Assembly: GCA_903856875.1 (NCBI GenBank)
Contig: CAIODE010000566.1
Location: 1-8,755 of the forward strand
DNA length: 8,755 nt
Direction: 5' to 3'
Source: an uncultured Burkholderiales bacterium
Lineage (GTDB): Bacteria > Pseudomonadota > Gammaproteobacteria > Burkholderiales > Burkholderiaceae_C
Shown here: positions 6,607-8,755 of the stretch, piece by piece
How positions within the stretch are numbered: the stretch's first letter is position 1
How the letters are laid out: each line of letters starts with the position of its first letter
Made by a program: the position numbers and the translations under genes
The notes under the pieces: model-generated
Told to the model about the DNA's origin: nothing
The model's input: the letters and a program-made list of their open reading frames with translations, nothing else
Database searches by the model: none

Positions 6607-8755
6607 ATGGCCAACCAAAAATCCAAGATTATTTACACCCTGACAGACGAGGCGCCATTGCTGGCAACTGCAGCCTTTTTGCCAGTCATTCAAGCCTTCA
6701 CTCAGCCAGCTGACATCGAAGTTGAAACCAGCGACATCTCTGTAGCAGGTCGCGTGTTGGGTGAGTTTCCAGACTTCCTCACGCCTCAGCAAAAGGTGCC
6801 AGACAACTTGGCAGATTTGGGCAAGAGAACGCTCCTACCCGAAACCAACATCATCAAATTGCCCAACATCAGCGCGTCTGTACACCAGTTGGCTAGCGTG
6901 ATCAAAGAGCTCCAATCTAAAGGATTTCATGTTCCTGATTACCCTGAAGATCCAAAAACAGATGCCGACAAAGCTATTCAAGCACGCTACTCAAAATGCT
7001 TAGGCAGTGCGGTCAATCCCGTTTTGCGTGAAGGCAACTCAGACCGTCGCGCCCCACTGGCTGTGAAGAACTTCGCCAGAAAAAATCCTCACAGCATGGG
7101 TGAATGGAGCATGGCTTCTCGCTCGCACGTTGCGCACATGAAGCACGGTGACTTCTACCACGGCGAAAAATCATTGACCCTGGACAAAGCACGCGATGTC
7201 CGCATGGAGCTCATCACCAAGTCAGGCAAGACCGTGGTCTTGAAAGCCAAGGTCTCTTTGCTGGCTAGCGAGATCATCGACAGCATGTACATGAGCAAAA
7301 AGGCGCTCTGCGAGTTTTACGAAGAGCAAATGGAAGATGCGCGCAAATCCGGTGTGATGTTCTCCTTGCACGTCAAGGCCACCATGATGAAAGTGTCACA
7401 CCCCATCGTGTTTGGACACGCTGTCAGAATCTTCTACAAAGAAGCCTTTGAAAAGCATGGCAAGTTGTTTGATGAGTTGGGTATCAATGTCAACAACGGC
7501 ATGGTCGATCTCGAAGAAAAGATAGCAAGCTTGCCCCATTCTTTGCATGACGAAGTCATCCGCGATCTGCACGCTTGCCACGAGCACCGCCCCGATTTGG
7601 CCATGGTCGATTCAGCCAAAGGCATTACCAACTTGCATGCGCCCAACGATGTGATTGTGGACGCTTCCATGCCCGCCATGATTCGCATTGGCGGCAAAAT
7701 GTGGGGTGCTGACGGCAAACCCAAAGACACCAAAGCAGTTATTCCTGAATCCACATTTGCTCGCATTTACCAAGAGGTCATCAATTTCTGCAAAACCAAC
7801 GGCAACTTTGATCCCCGCACCATGGGCACTGTGCCCAACGTTGGCCTGATGGCGCAACAAGCCGAGGAATACGGCTCACACGACAAGACATTTGAAATTG
7901 CAGAAGATGGCATTGCCAACATTGTGGACATCGCTACAGGCGAAGTCTTGTTGTCACAAAACGTTGAAACGGGAGACATTTGGCGCATGTGCCAAGTGAA
8001 AGATGCCCCCATCCGCGATTGGGTCAAATTGGCAGTCACTCGCGCTCGCAACTCAGGTACGCCGGCTTTGTTCTGGCTTGATCCTTATCGCTCTCATGAA
8101 GCGGAAATGATCAAGAAAGTGGAAACCTATTTGAAAGACCATGACACCAAGGGTCTAGACATTCAAATCATGTCTCAAGTTCGGGCCATGCGCTACACGC
8201 TTGAACGCGTGATCCGCGGCCTTGACACCATCTCTGTTACTGGCAATATCTTGCGCGACTACCTCACCGACTTGTTCCCGATCATGGAGCTAGGCACCAG
8301 CGCCAAAATGCTGTCCATCGTGCCACTGATGGCTGGCGGCGGCATGTACGAAACAGGTGCAGGTGGTTCAGCTCCTAAGCACGTGAAGCAGTTGGTAGAA
8401 GAGAACCACCTGCGTTGGGACTCATTGGGTGAATTCTTGGCCTTGGCAGCTTCTTTGGAAGATTTGGGAATTAAAACTGGCAATCAGAAAGCCAAAGTCT
8501 TAGCCAAAGCGCTAGATGCTGCCACTGGGTCCTTGTTGGCCAACAACAAAAATCCATCGACTAAAACTGGTGAATTGGACAACCGTGGCAGCCAGTTCTA
8601 CTTGGCCATGTACTGGGCACAAGAACTGGCAGCTCAAACAGAAGACAAAGATTTACAAGCCAAGTTTTCAACTTTGGCAAAATCTTTGACTGAAAATGAA
8701 AAGAAAAAACCTGCCATTTTGGAGCTGTCGCCTCTCAAGTCAGCGGCCTCCGTTA
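6607..8755 (+). CDS. icd: NADP-dependent isocitrate dehydrogenase, monomeric type (3' partial)
   Basis: The reading frame is open from ATG 6607 to the window edge, giving 716 codons of a protein usually about 740 residues long. It catalyses oxidative decarboxylation of isocitrate to 2-oxoglutarate with NADP in the citric acid cycle. This is the large single-chain form, unrelated in length to the dimeric E. coli enzyme. Residues corresponding to the known Azotobacter substrate and metal site are present: S134, N137, R141, R147, K257, D352, Y422, R550, D551 and D555. NADP-phosphate contacts K591-H592 and R603 are kept, but the expected third arginine position reads T652 (see findings). GAGG at 6597-6600 lies 6 bases before the ATG, a strong ribosome site that supports this start. 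It is transcribed divergently from the oxygenase operon. The missing end simply lies outside the window. Confidence 0.96.
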   Translation, partial: MANQKSKIIYTLTDEAPLLATAAFLPVIQAFTQPADIEVETSDISVAGRVLGEFPDFLTPQQKVPDNLADLGKRTLLPETNIIKLPNISASVHQLASVIKELQSKGFHVPDYPEDPKTDADKAIQARYSKCLGSAVNPVLREGNSDRRAPLAVKNFARKNPHSMGEWSMASRSHVAHMKHGDFYHGEKSLTLDKARDVRMELITKSGKTVVLKAKVSLLASEIIDSMYMSKKALCEFYEEQMEDARKSGVMFSLHVKATMMKVSHPIVFGHAVRIFYKEAFEKHGKLFDELGINVNNGMVDLEEKIASLPHSLHDEVIRDLHACHEHRPDLAMVDSAKGITNLHAPNDVIVDASMPAMIRIGGKMWGADGKPKDTKAVIPESTFARIYQEVINFCKTNGNFDPRTMGTVPNVGLMAQQAEEYGSHDKTFEIAEDGIANIVDIATGEVLLSQNVETGDIWRMCQVKDAPIRDWVKLAVTRARNSGTPALFWLDPYRSHEAEMIKKVETYLKDHDTKGLDIQIMSQVRAMRYTLERVIRGLDTISVTGNILRDYLTDLFPIMELGTSAKMLSIVPLMAGGGMYETGAGGSAPKHVKQLVEENHLRWDSLGEFLALAASLEDLGIKTGNQKAKVLAKALDAATGSLLANNKNPSTKTGELDNRGSQFYLAMYWAQELAAQTEDKDLQAKFSTLAKSLTENEKKKPAILELSPLKSAASV

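Noticed and set aside
6556..8483. Minus-strand open frames of 60 to 110 codons opposite icd
   Set aside because: They lie opposite an unambiguous conserved gene, have no recognisable domains and are shadows of its codon pattern.

Overview
This window looks like the chromosome of a Burkholderiales bacterium, most likely of the Comamonadaceae type (freshwater or soil relatives of Limnohabitans, Rhodoferax and Polaromonas). The judgement rests on the flavour of the proteins: a NagG-like Rieske oxygenase, a large monomeric NADP-isocitrate dehydrogenase and a crowded set of acyl-CoA genes. Base composition is moderate and even by eye. I see no transposase, phage gene, tRNA, rRNA or CRISPR array. 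It reads as ordinary, densely packed metabolic DNA.

Left block, positions 37 to 4288, plus strand. Four genes run head to tail with gaps of 18 bases or less and probably form one operon. They encode a small CoA-binding Rossmann protein, the sulfhydrylase MetY, an AMP-forming acyl-CoA ligase whose start overlaps the metY stop, and a crotonase-fold protein of the ECHDC3 type. Combining a thiol-fixing enzyme with an acyl-CoA ligase and a crotonase suggests sulfur-containing acyl-CoA metabolism, but the crotonase lacks both canonical catalytic glutamates.

Middle block, positions 4300 to 6352, minus strand. Three tightly coupled genes encode the large subunit, small subunit and Rieske ferredoxin of an aromatic-ring hydroxylase that resembles salicylate 5-hydroxylase (NagG/NagH type). 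The reductase needed to complete the electron chain is not in the window, nor are a ring-cleavage enzyme or a regulator. This operon converges on the left block with only 11 bases between the two stop codons.

Right block. A 254-base divergent intergenic region (6353 to 6606) holds a perfect 19-base operator-like palindrome and two overlapping, mutually exclusive hairpins. It is followed by a monomeric NADP-dependent isocitrate dehydrogenase gene that runs off the right edge about 25 to 30 codons before its expected end. The most unusual items are this intergenic regulatory region, the non-canonical crotonase and its gene context, and an apparent loss of one NADP-phosphate-binding arginine in the isocitrate dehydrogenase. 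I found no clearly new system.
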